From Toxonevra muliebris (Eukaryota; Arthropoda; Insecta; Diptera; Pallopteridae), in the NCBI GenBank assembly GCA_963691655.1, contig OY829326.1, forward strand, positions 150,926,998 through 150,990,997: a stretch of 64,000 bases of DNA. The letters are read 5' to 3'. Below the pieces are notes generated by a model, which saw nothing but the letters and a program-made list of their open reading frames with translations, was not told the DNA's origin and ran no database searches. Numbering within the stretch: the stretch's first letter is position 1; the number at the start of each line of letters is the position of its first letter. Position numbers and translations under genes: made by a program. This document shows positions 1 to 10,530 of this stretch, piece after piece.

Positions 1-650
1 AGTTGTACTTAATAAAAACATAAATATTCTGTCAATAGATTCAAAATCCCAACCAACCAATTCGTTTAATCTCTTACAAAGTAAAACAAGCTGATTTTCA
101 GCCTAAACACATTTCACATATAAAGACTTTCATACAAAATTGGAAAAGTTACAGTGTGTAACAAAAGTAACATTCTAACGAGCTACATGAAATTTATATA
201 TATTTGATCTTAACATTCTTTCCGCTACTTAAACTAAAAAAAAAATAAGAATATAAAATTTAAAGTCTTTTGTATTAAATAAATACTTAGTAGATAGAGC
301 TCAGCCAATGCAGATGCTGGAATAAACTTAGCAGCTTGTAGAGCTGAAACCTGTGAGGTTTTAGATGATTGAATATAAGCAGAGATTTCCTCTATATATT
401 TATGCGCTAAACCAGAATCAGGATGAAGAATTTTTCTATTAATTCAGTATTTTGAGAAATCTTAACCCAAATTTGCGATGAAGGCTTTGGGCATTTTCTA
501 CCATCCATAGAAATTAAAAACTGTTTTTTAGAATTTTTTTTATTAATTTCGGTAGAAACTGATAACTGATTTGAGTTTCGCTGTATTAGGTCTGTCTGCC
601 TGCCTATCATCTGCTTCCAATAGTCAAATCTATGTGGATTGAAGAACAAT
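1..650. other. AT-rich non-coding stretch
   Basis: No gene, RNA or terminal-repeat structure is visible. Short reading frames here have no family resemblance. The sequence is AT-rich with short A and T runs, like the inter-element DNA elsewhere in the window. Confidence 0.5.
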
Positions 651-651
651 T

Positions 652-1945
652 CCCGAGGACTGGTTACAAGGTATTTTGGTTGTTCTCCCGAAGAAAGGCG
701 ATCTCTCGCTATGTAAAAACTACCGTGTCAAGCATACTTTTAAACCGCATCAAACTGAAACTTAATCAGTAAGTGAGAAAACAACAAATTGGGTTTTGTT
801 CAAATCGTTCGTGCGTAGATTATTAACAAATTAATTATCAAATTAACACCCTACAAATTATCTTCGAATTAAAGGCAGTCGACACTCCAACTTGTTTTTG
901 TTTACTACAGAATGGCGTTCGACAGCATACATTGCGGAAGTATTTAGGAGGTGTTCAGATCCAGAAGCGGATATATGCGAATTTCAAGTGCTGAGTACTT
1001 TGCAATGGCGAGCTCTCAGACAACTTCGCAGCCAGCGCAGGTGATCGGGTGCTTACTCTCGCCGTTCCTCTTTCTCATTGTCATTGAGGACATCCTGCAT
1101 AACTTCATCGATGGAAAGCGAAGAGGCATTTATTGGAACTTCAAGGAAATCTTACAAATCTTGCATATGCAGATGATATCTGCTTAACAGTGAAACACTC
1201 CAATATGCAAGCAAAACTTGCTGAATTTTGTATCGAATAGGGTAAGGTCAGTCTAAAAATCAACTTCGACAAAATGAAATCCATTAAAATGAACACCAAA
1301 AACAACAACGATTTCACGCTGCACGGCAAAGCAATTGAACAGGTTGAAGATTTTACCTACTTAGGTAGAGTAATATCCGTAGAGAATAGTGCAAGGAACG
1401 ATATTCTGACCAGAAGCGACGGGTGCATACGTGCAGCTACGTCAAACAGGGAACTCAACGCAGATATCCTTCACACAAAAGGGAGACTATTTAAGTCTAA
1501 CGTCATCTCAGTATTGTTCTAAGGATGTAAGACCTGGCTTGTCACCGACTTTCTTACGGGAAAAATTCAAAGTTTTGTCAACAGATATCTCCGACGAATC
1601 CCTAAGGTGTGCTGACTAAATGACATCAGCAACACCGACCTGTACAAAAAATTTAATCTGGCACCAATGGTTAACTACATAAAATTGCGAAAATGGTGGG
1701 GGCTAGGTCACACATTGCGAAAAGATGCAACTGATAGTAGTTTACAAGCTCTTGATTGGAATCCCTAAGGAAATCGTAAGAGGGGTCGCTCAAAAAATAC
1801 CTGGAAAAGAACATAGCAAAAAGAAATCGAGGAATCCAGAAAATTGTGGAACTAACTAAAGATCTTAGCAGAAAACAGGACCTGATAGAAATGCTTTATT
1901 GAGGTCCTATGCTCCAGTGGGAGATACAGGAACTGATGATGATGA
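652..1945 (+). pseudogene. LINE (non-LTR retrotransposon) reverse transcriptase relic
   Basis: This is a decayed 3' part of a LINE polyprotein, spread over several frames. In order it shows PKKGDLSLCKNYR (about 690-730, RT N-terminal block), an IGF..NRSC-like block (about 785-815), AFDS (915-926, RT motif A with its catalytic Asp), GCLLSPFLF (about 1045-1080, motif B region), and YADD (1166-1177, the catalytic motif C, preceded by TNLA and followed by ICLT). The C-terminal part has an EDFTYLG block (about 1345) and a GHTLRKDA...ALDWNP segment (about 1705-1760), which closes many LINE ORFs. The tail ends in GATGATGATGAG. There are several frameshifts and stops and the 5' half is missing, so it is inactive. 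The clade (RTE/CR1-like) is not certain. Confidence 0.85.
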
Positions 1946-2761
1946 GGTCTGTCTTTGAACTTATTCTTAAAATTATCGGTATTTGGAAAAATTCTAACCT
2001 AAAAATTTAAAATTCCAATTTCGGTAACCGATTATCTATGAAATACAAAAGTTTTCACTTTTTTTATTAGTTTCCTTATAAACTAATCCGGTCTTGAAAA
2101 TCATTACAATTTTAAAATGGTTTAAACTTAAAATGTGAAATGCCGAATTCGGTTTTATTTGGGTTTATAAAACTCACTTTTTGAACTTACCTTATAATTT
2201 CACAATAAGGTACTATCAGTCGTCTTACAAATGCTGTTTAGCTTACCAAAGCAAATGCTGTTTAGCTTATCAAAGTAAGTATATGTGGTACATAGGGCAC
2301 TACCGTCTCTTTAATCATTTAAAAAAAAAAAATCTTGAAGGACTTCTTATTACTCACAAAAGATAATTATAAACTCTTAAATTTTGTTTGAAACAAATTA
2401 GTTGTGATATTTAGTTGTTTATATTAAAGTAAGTCCAAAAATGGGATAAAAATGTCCAATCTTTCCATTCCGATCAGAAATCGTTCTTTTTTAATTTCGC
2501 TCATTATTTCAATTACAAATTATACTTAAAATTAAGCAAGATTATTCTAGTCTGCTAAGAACTTTTTCTCGAAACGGGCCTCAAAATTATCCTATTTGAT
2601 AAGAGTTTCATGACGTATACGTTTCTTTACGAATAGAAATAGTATTTTACTATACAAAATCATCTAGATGGGGACTCGAAAAGTAAATAAATTTCATAAG
2701 ATAAACATATTAAAACAAAATGAGAGAAAGTTTTGAGTCTAGGTGTTGGTGATGCTGAAAT
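1946..2761. other. AT-rich non-coding stretch
   Basis: No gene is seen. Apart from the short tandem duplication at 2228-2275, the stretch is plain AT-rich sequence. Confidence 0.45.
2228..2275. repeat. 24-bp tandem duplication
   Basis: Two adjacent 24-bp units (2228-2251 and 2252-2275) differ at a single C/T position. Each contains TGCTGTTTAGCTTA. It is a simple local duplication with no visible function. Confidence 0.8.
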
Positions 2762-2890
2762 CATAAAGCAAATCAGATAAAACTAAGAGAGCCGTCTCTG
2801 ATTGTTTATATATAGCCGATCCCCATACGTTCATATGAAAAAGTCCGATCCCAGCGTCAGCTCTCTCAGTTTTATCTCATTTGTTTTATG
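2762..2890. repeat. ~129-bp inverted-repeat (hairpin) element
   Basis: The left arm (2762 to about 2795) contains AGATAAAACTAAGAGAGC. It is the near-perfect reverse complement of the right arm (about 2856-2890), which contains GCTCTCTCAGTTTTATCTCA. The loop is about 60 bp. The form is that of a tiny foldback MITE. No target-site duplication could be assigned, so a chance palindrome at a transposon end is not excluded. Confidence 0.6.
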
Positions 2891-3035
2891 TCTCAAACGA
2901 CCGAAAAAGAGCAATTATTTTCTCTGAGACACTGGCTGTAATTTTTTATGAAGAATATTTTCTCTGACGAATTTTTCTTATTTTTCTCTACCGTTTCTCT
3001 TGTATGGTTTTGTATGGAAAAAAAAAACTTAATAA

Positions 3036-3822
3036 TCCTCTAGCTCCCAAGCCCGCCTCTAGACGGCCTTCACTAAAAGGGATGGAATTGCCATTTTATC
3101 ATATCGTTTAGGGAATATCTCAAGCTTTTAAAAAAAATGCATCAGTTATGAGCTATGATGCGTATTACAGAAGTTAGCGACAGTCAAAGACAAAAATTTG
3201 TGAAAAATAGGAAAATTAATTATTTTGATTGTATTTAAGATGAGAGGCTGAGAGGAAAAAAGTATAACTTCTATGTTCAGAAAAAAATGGAATAATTTTA
3301 CTTAAGAGCAAAAGCAAAACGAAATATGTTCAGAGCAAAAGTGAAACGAAATATGTTCAGAGCGAAAACGGAATAAAAAACTATGCTGTTCTTGCTCTGA
3401 AAGAATTGTTATACCATTTTTGTTCTTACTTTTAAGGCGTTTCATTTTCACTCTAAACCGTAGCCATTCTTGCACTGACACACTAAGTTATTTCACATTT
3501 GCTCTTATATAAATTTTAGCCCGCTTTTCCTCTCAGCCTGTCAGATAAAAGTGAAAAAAAATAAAAAAAATAAATAAAATACTTCCCGTCATACTATCCA
3601 GATAAAAAAACTTTTATTTTTTATATAAAATATTTAATTACTTAAAACAAATTGATAAAAAGTTAATTCAAGAACAAATAATTTTATGCGTTCAAACTTT
3701 CTCACTTCATAAAACCACAGCCATAAGTTTTTTTTTGGTTTTTAAATCAGTTTATGATTTTTACGCCAATATTAATCAATTCCGATTTTTTTTTATCAAT
3801 CTAAAATTTGGGAACTAGAGGG
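3036..3822. mobile_element. piggyBac-like non-autonomous element, interrupted by a MITE
   Basis: The right end reads GGGAACTAGAGGG followed by TTAA (3823-3826). The left end reads CCTCTAGCTCCCAAG (3037-3051) after a degraded TTAATAAT. Ends of the form TTAA-CCCTCTAGTTCCC with a TTAA target are typical of the piggyBac superfamily. About 200 bp of the left part (3040-3230) and about 100 bp of the right end match, in reverse orientation, the element at 17571-18105. No transposase is encoded. A different 301-bp MITE has inserted at 3242-3542, so this element is the older of the two. Confidence 0.65.
3242..3542 (-). mobile_element. MITE with GA(C/G)AGGCTGAGAGG ends, copy 1
   Basis: This 301-bp element is flanked by an exact 4-bp direct repeat AGAT (3238-3241 and 3543-3546). 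Its ends are GAGAGGCTGAGAGGAAA and, read inward from the right, GACAGGCTGAGAGGAAA. Two 27-bp internal units containing GAACATATTTCGTTTCAC (as reverse complement) lie near the left end. Two other copies lie at 34073-34383 and 38307-38643 in opposite orientation. It has no coding capacity. A 4-bp target duplication does not fit mariner (TA), hAT (8 bp) or piggyBac (TTAA), so the superfamily is left open. Confidence 0.8.
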
Positions 3823-3826
3823 TTAA

Positions 3827-6800
3827 ATATCCTAAAGAGAAGGAAATGGGAGAATGAGATCGACAACTTCTCTCAAACGTCAAACATGTAAAGTTTAAAA
3901 TTTACATTATTTTATGAATATATTATTTCTCGGATATATCTAATTTCAACTAACGGTATTTTGAAAAGGTGAAAGAAAACGGAAAAAGCGCATTAGTCCA
4001 AATAGTGACACACTTCCAATCTAGTTAGGCTTCAAGCTATTCCAAAAATTTAAGTCTTCCTGGAAATTTTTTGAGGTTGCTTGACATAGGCCCTAGGTCT
4101 AGTATAGAATCATATAGATCAAGTTTGAGCCAACAAAAGAAAAAAGACGGCTTTAAATTTAGATGTTTTTTCAGGAAGCTCTGTAAACTGATTTCATTTT
4201 AGTATTGTCTGAATATTTTTGTAACCAACTGTTTTCTACCAAGCAAATACAATACAACAACATCAAAGTAGCATCATTATAATCATCGATAAATAGATTT
4301 ACCCAAGTATCGTCGTTGTTGTCGTTTTTGATATCGTACGTATAGATGTACGGAAAACAAATCGCTCGTTTCCTCATCTATATTTACAAGCATATAAATT
4401 GAGTTTCTTTGCTGCTGTCACTGCTCACCACTGTATTATCGAATGGGAAAGCTATTGGATTAGAGACAATACGATTTTGTTTTAGCTTCCGCTCAATGTG
4501 ACAGAAATGTCCGCCTGCACAGTAAAACACACACCGACATACACTAAAGCGACACACAAATTTGTCCACAAATTTGCACTCGAACAGAGACACATACACT
4601 CACATACATATATACATAAATATAGGGATGTGCGGCCTATTGTTGTTCATAGTAACATTTATCGCCGGATTTTCGGTGTCATAGCAAAGCAGGCAGGCAA
4701 GTTAGCCAGTCAGGCAGAGGGATAGACGGGGCAAGCAAAGTTCAAAATCGCCACTGTGTCTGTGTGTGAACAATGCATACGTTCTGCTCCTTTCCGCATA
4801 TTGTATAATAAGTATAGGTAGTAGGATGCCTACGAGTGCGATGCCATCATCGCGGCCTACACCACCATTCACCATCATCGTCATCATCACTGCCACCATT
4901 AACTACAAATACACATAAATTTCCAACTTAAGTCCTTGGCGCGTATTTATCCTTTCTAATGTTGTGTATTTTGTGGGTTTTGTGAGCGATATAGAATTAT
5001 TTTTTTTTATTTTTTTTTTTTTTTGCTCTTTTGCGTTTTCACTTGCTTTGCTGGTCATTTGGCTATTTTTGTTGCTGTTGTAGTCGTTATTGTTATTGTT
5101 GTTGTTAGAAGTACTAGTGGTATTAGGTATATATTGCTTGTATTATTGGCAGTTGGTACATATTTATGCATTAACTAATGTTCTTCTACTCGTTTATTGT
5201 GTTTTTGTATGTGTGTGTGTGTGTACATGAAATGCAATTTATGCTCATGTATTTCAATGAGTTTTGGTTTCTGTGTGTGTGCGTATATTTCTGAGTGAAT
5301 GACTACAAAGGCTAAATTTGCTTACCGTAAATTATTTTGACTTTCATTTTGTGCGTGTGTGTGTATGTTTTGTATTATATTATAGCAAGCATTTAGGCGT
5401 TTCAATTTGTTTGTTTGTGTATATTTTGCGGTTTACTTAGTGGTTAATTCGCTTATGCATGACAGACGCGACATTTTTGTAATGCTACCACATAAATTCC
5501 CTGCGGTTCAATAAAATTTTGTATTTGTATATGCGGCCATTATAAAAGATATACATACACATATATACATATATATATATATGTATACAAATAAGTAAGT
5601 GGTAATGGAGCATGCTGTAGTTATTTGAATTGGTGATTAAATAATTTTAATGCATTTCTTAAATAAGATAAAATACTGACTTTCTATATATAAGATCGAA
5701 ATAAATTAGGAAAAAATAAACAGCACGATATTTAGAAAACGAAAGTTAAAATACTTGAATGGTCAGTCTAGTTCCTCATTCATATAAAAAAACGCAAGAA
5801 TAAACATATTTAAAAAAAGGAGAAAAAAAACGTCTGAATCGAATTTTATTTGTCAATATAAACCTTTCTTCGGGAATGCCTGAATCCGCTACAGTCAGTC
5901 CTCTTTAGGGAAAATCATTTTAAATAGTTAAGTTTACTGTGCAACAGGTAAGAGATTCAGGAAGTCTTTCAGTTTAATCTTGGGTCGCTGAATGCCAACT
6001 TGAGATTTTCCTTTAATATATTTCATTTTGGAAATTATAGAAAAAAAAGATAAAAGAAGTGAATATTGTGATTTTTGAAGACGTTTGCCTCAAAATAGAC
6101 TAGTTATGTTGTTCCGAGACCCCCTGTCTTTACCCACTTATTGTTTATGGGGAGTATTATTCCAATTGCTTGATCTGTAGAGTCGTACTAAGTCTTCTTA
6201 TTAAAAAGTCTTCAAAATTGTGATCAACGCAACTACATAGTAACGCAGCTTGTCTCAACTTTTTTTTACCAAAAAAAATCTTTTATCAAAGGTAAAAGTA
6301 CAAAATTTTTGTGCTTAGATCATCAAATTCGTATTATTTAAGAAACACTTTTTTCCTGTTTTTTTTTTGCTTTGTTTTTTTTTTTTGGTTTTGCGGTGGC
6401 CACCAATTGGTTAACAGATAGAAAATCTTTAGAATTTGAAATTGAATTACTTTTCCTTCGACACTAAACATGTGAAAGCTATATTATAGGACGATTATCT
6501 TTCCCAGGTATATTCCGTCACATCAGTGGGCGAATATAGGAGACTTGGGGAGAAATTAACTAAACCAACAATCCCCTCTCTCTCCTACTTTCCCCTCATG
6601 GAACTTTAGAATCTACTAGTGATTGGCTCAAATATCCAAAAACTCACATTATATCCGCAAACCAAAAAAAAATATCTTAATCCTCTGTAGCGTAGTATAG
6701 ACTGTAAGCAACATACCGTTCAATCACCTGGAAAATCCACAGAATTAAATTTATATTGTAGCTAGGTACTGTAGCCCATAGTTCACACTCTGAGCAAACG

Positions 6801-6956
6801 AACTGGTACCAAAGAAAACAACTAGATGGCGCTACTTATCACAAACTGAAAAGTGTCGGCCTTCTGCGATTTCAAAAAATTATAAAATATTGTTCTGTGT
6901 TACCACTTTATTATGTAGTGTTATTTTATATCAATTTTTAAGTTTTATTTTGTATA
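3827..6956. other. Non-coding stretch with microsatellites
   Basis: No gene is recognised. The segment is rich in simple sequence: ACACAC/CATACA runs near 4530-4620, a CAGGCAGGCAAG tract near 4690-4720, CATCATCGTCATCATCAC near 4870, TTGTTGTTG runs near 5060-5110, GT runs at 5209-5224, 5270-5282 and 5355-5366, and a TA/CA-rich run near 5550-5590. T homopolymers occur near 5000-5020 and 6360-6385. Confidence 0.5.
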
Positions 6957-6958
6957 TA

Positions 6959-7743
6959 CCACCTTGATCAAAAAGTTTCCGGAATTTATTCAGAAAATTA
7001 AAAATACAAGTTTATTCATCTAAATCTATATTGTCCCCTTAAAAGTAATCTCCATCGACTGCAACACACTTATGCCAGCGCTTGATCCAATCATTGAAAC
7101 AATTTTTATATTCGGTTTTCGGTATGTCCATCAGTGCTTCTTGCGATTTTTCCATTACTTCCTCTCGGCTGCTGAAACGCGTTCCCTGTAATGGTTTTTT
7201 AACTCGATTGAACAGAAAGAAGTCACAGGGAGTCAAATCAGGAGAATTCGATGGCTGTTGGATGGTATTTGTTGCATTTTTCGTCAAAAAATTACGAATA
7301 ATGATGGCACTGTGTAACGACGGTGCGTTATCATGGTGTAAAATCCATGAGTTTTCTGTCCACAATTCCGGTCTCTTGAGGCGAATTGCTTCACTGCGTT
7401 CATCGTCTTCGATTGACTCACGACCACTTTTGAACCACTCGTGCCACTGGTAAATGACCGTTTTCTTTAGAGAATCGTTGCCGAAACGCTTTTCCAACGT
7501 TCGCGCACCATTAAATCCGCAAAATTTTACGCAAAATTTAATACAATACAATTTAATAAAATTATAAAAAATCGCCAACACACACAGAGATAGATGTAGT
7601 CTTGGCTACGTCACTTTTGCAAATGTCAAGCTATGATGCTAAGATTTAGAGGGAATATCAACAACAAATGTACCAACTTAAAAAAAAACAGAACTCAAAT
7701 CGGAACGATGGTGGTTATTCCGGGAACTTTTTGATCAAGGTGG
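6959..7743 (-). mobile_element. Internally deleted mariner element
   Basis: The element is 785 bp between TA dinucleotides (6957-6958 and 7744-7745). Both ends carry the same inverted repeat, CCACCTTGATCAAAAAGTT then CCGGAAT, with only slight differences. A full-length mariner is about 1.3 kb, so roughly 500 bp is missing from the middle. It contains the transposase remnant described separately. It could at most have been moved by another copy's transposase. Confidence 0.92.
7039..7581 (-). pseudogene. Mariner (D34D-type) transposase with central deletion
   Basis: This is a cut-and-paste transposase of the mariner branch. The N-terminal part keeps the DNA-binding region (GFNGARTLEKRFGNDSL and YQWHEWFKSGRESIEDDERS). 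It then jumps straight into the C-terminal part (RPELWTENSWILHHDNAPS), so about 150 residues, including the first catalytic Asp, are gone. The second Asp (HHDNAP) and third Asp (SPDLTPCDFFLF) remain. I count 35 residues between them rather than the canonical 34, because of one extra residue just after DNAPS. It ends DWIKRWHKCVAVDGDYF, a typical mariner C-terminus. It is catalytically dead. Confidence 0.9.
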
Positions 7744-8165
7744 TATATGTATAATTAGGGGTCAACATATTTTTGTAATTTTTTTCATAATAAAAATCCT
7801 GAACGTGTATTTTATATTTTTGTTATTGTCTCGAATCTAAAAAACTAAATACTGTGTGTCCGTGTTTATAAATGAAAGAGAGTTAAAAAAGTTGCAAATA
7901 CCCATTATTTTTTAACAATTACCGTAACCGAAATTTCATTTTAGTTTCCCACAACCAATATCATAACCAAATAAAAACTAAATTGTAAAAAATTTTATTT
8001 TCTGTTAATGGATAACCAAAAAAAAATTTTTTTAGTTCCAAAAATGGTCCCAGAAAAATAATTTGGTGCTGATAATTCTTACGGGTAACCAAAAAAGAAT
8101 CATTAGTTGCGATATTAGTCATGGGTAACCAAACTAAAATTTTGGTTGCGATATTGGATATGGAT

Positions 8166-9200
8166 AGGGTAGCCAGACGTACTGATTTGGTCAGTGCATG
8201 CCCTGATTTTTTTTTTTTAAATACGAAAATGTACTGATTTTTGTGTTTTGTACTGATTTTTTCAAATGCTTAGTCTTAACTCTTTCATAGCCAATGTTGC
8301 GTATATGCAACATTCACTATTATGTGGCATAGATAAAATGTTTAACAAATTTTACTATTAACGCTATTTGTATTGTTCACGTTTGCTGATTGCCGAATAT
8401 ATGAAATTTCTTGCTTAAGTAATTTGTTTTTAATGTTTTGCCTTGAAGTCCAGCAAAAAACCTAAATGCAAAATTTTTTAGTAAAATCTTTTGCACAATT
8501 TTTAATTTACTAACCGGAAATTTTCTTTATCAGATATGTTATCAAAAGACAAGAGAATATGAAAATCAAAAAATTGGAGGAGTCAGATTATGCAGTGGTT
8601 GTCTATAGTTCTATAGCTATTTTTTTTTTAACTTTTAGTAAAGGACAAACAAATTAATATAGAAGCATGAAATTAGGTGGCATGATTGTGAAAGAGCTAA
8701 GTAACCATAATTTCACAACGGAAGGTTTCTGTCAAGCCTCATTATAATTCGGGCGTCAAAGGGTTAATGGTCTTAAAATCTTTTTTGCACACAGTCTCAT
8801 ACTGTTTGTTTCTTTTTCTGATTGTTCACAAAATAAAATACACACTCGTTGCAGCTATCGAGAGGAGAAAAGCAATATTTACTTGAAGAAAATTCGGTTT
8901 ACTTAAGTTTTTAAATGAGTAAAAGAAATTTGTTATTAATTGAATATGATTATTGTCCTCAGCTCTTGCAATTGGAATAAATAAATAAATATGGAAACTG
9001 ATACGTAATCAACATTCTCTGCTGACGAAGAAAAAATGTAAAATGAACACACAAAATCGGAGAAAAAGTTTCAGGACATTTATATCACTATATTACATTG
9101 AAATTACTAGGTAATAAAAGCATAAAAACTGTACAGATTTGTACTGATTTTCACTGCTTTCCAACGTGTAATGTACAGATTTCGCGGCTTGAAAATCTTT
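8166..9200. mobile_element. Putative inserted element splitting the 46-bp repeat
   Basis: The sequence begins near TAGGGTAGCCAGACGTACTG and is foreign to the tandem repeat on either side. It carries several direct copies of GTACTGATTT near both ends (8178, 8231, 8250, 9148). GCCAGACGTACTG resembles hAT-type ends, but no clean terminal inverted repeat or 8-bp duplication was found, so class and exact borders are uncertain. A TTAA-type MITE (8280-8763) is nested in it. Confidence 0.35.
8280..8763. mobile_element. piggyBac-like MITE (TTAA target)
   Basis: This 484-bp element lies between TTAA at 8276-8279 and TTAA at 8764-8767. The left end reads CTCTTTCATAGCC and the right end, read inward, CCCTTTGACGCCC: imperfect inverted repeats of the CYCTTT form. 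TTAA plus CCCT-like ends points to the piggyBac superfamily. No coding sequence was found. Related left ends are visible at 22616 and 55860. Confidence 0.6.
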
Positions 9201-9392
9201 TGTTGTGATTTTAGTTATGGGTAACCAAAATAAAAGCTCGAATCTAAAGATCATTTTATTCCATCACGTCTGGTTTTCGAGATAATGGTACATTAAATCA
9301 TGAAAATTACTTTATTAAGTCTGTCCTAGGGCATTTTTAATTTATGTCATATCGTTTTTGGTGTCTATAGAAAAGTTGTTTAGTAGAAAACG

Positions 9393-9865
9393 AACTCCAT
9401 ATCCGAAATTTCGGGAGTTTTTAAGCACAGCTTTGAACAATATTGCAAACAGTATAAAGCAATTAAAAAAGTAATGTAGTGTGTTTGAGAAAAATTTTGC
9501 TTATCAATAAGTATGGGGGGTCCTAGGATATCGAAACACCCTAAACCCTCTTATTCTTGAAAAAATTACCTCAAAATATCGAATTTCATACAATTTTCAT
9601 ATATTTCTTAAAGTAAAAAAAAATTTTAAGATTTTAAATTTTACAAACTTTATTTGAGAAATGTTTGGTATTTGAGACGTTTTTAAGTTATTTTTCTAAG
9701 AATAAGGGAATGGAGGGTTTTTGGATAATCTACGATCCCCCATACTTTTTCAGAACCAAACTTTTTCTCAAACACACTATAACACTTTTATGATTTCTTT
9801 AGCCTGTAGACAATATGGTTCAAAGCTGTGCTTAAAAACTCCCAAAATTTGGAGTATGGAGCTTA
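9393..9865. repeat. Long imperfect inverted repeat (foldback element)
   Basis: The left arm (about 9393-9580) and right arm (about 9680-9865) are reverse complements at roughly three quarters of positions. Paired blocks include GGGAGTTTTTAAGCACAGC with its complement at about 9823-9845, AGTGTGTTTGAGAAAAA with TTTTTCTCAAACACACT, and TATGGGGG with CCCCCATA. The spacer is about 100 bp. Open frames inside it are by-products. It may be a foldback-type MITE; no target duplication was identified. It abuts the truncated hAT copy at 9885. Confidence 0.75.
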
Positions 9866-9884
9866 GGTGGCGGACTCTCGTGTT

Positions 9885-10530
9885 CACAAAAAATGTCCCA
9901 ATTTTTCTAAAACGTGACGTAATGCGAAGTTTCTGGCCTCAGATTTATTTTCAGCATGAAAAATTAATGCCAAACCCATGCAGGGCAGTGTTATTGGATA
10001 TCAGCTTCAAAGTTTTTGGAGACAATCTTAAAATGCAATTAATTTTTTAACCCATTATTGCTCAGAGCACCCCGACTCGGAAGATCCCTTTTAATGCTGT
10101 GACTGCACGAATTTAGGGAATATATGCCAACTTCATCCGGGTTCCTCATAATTGATAATGGCCCGAATTACCACTGATAATAGTTTGAAAAAAATAGCCT
10201 CTGAATATTTTTAGCATTATTGGTCATTATTTAACTTTGAGTAATGGAAAGTCAAGGAGTTATCGAAATTATGTCCTTGACATTAAAAAAATGCATTGGA
10301 ATTCACATTGAATAATATTTATTTGAAAAAATTGAAATTGATTATTCTGTAAATTTTTTGTATTTTTCGGCCTTTTTTTTTAGGTTAAGATTAAAAAAAA
10401 ACTCGGAAAGAACAATTCCTAAAGCTTCAAGGCATTTATCCACTCTTGTCCCTTGGCTGATAGGGTCCATCAAATGCAACATCGTATCTAATTTATTTAT
10501 TTAAACATCAGTTTCCTGGCTACGGCCCTG
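9885..10530. mobile_element. hAT-like element with GGCCGTAGCCAG ends, 5'-truncated copy
   Basis: The stretch aligns over its length with the complete element at 34852-35819. Shared blocks include AATTAATTTTTTAACCCATTATTG (about 10035), TCGAAATTATGTCCTTGAC and GATAGGGTCCATCAAATG. It ends in the same terminus, TGGCTACGGCCCTG (10517-10530). The left third is missing, and the foldback at 9393-9865 sits at the break. It does not encode a protein. Confidence 0.7.

Larger units (their letters stand above)
7940..9238. repeat. Degenerate ~46-bp tandem repeat (GGGTAACCAAA...), interrupted
   Basis: Units built around GGTAACCAAA, AAAATTTTGGTTGCGATATT and an ATGG junction recur at about 7970, 8020, 8085 and 8125. 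After a gap of about 1 kb they resume at about 9205-9235 (GTGATTTTAGTTATGGGTAACC). The units are diverged. The gap is filled by the inserted sequence described at 8166-9200. Confidence 0.55.

Noticed and set aside
9721..10050. 109-codon plus-strand frame as a gene
   Set aside because: It spans the right arm of the foldback and part of a hAT-like element, and has no recognisable motif.
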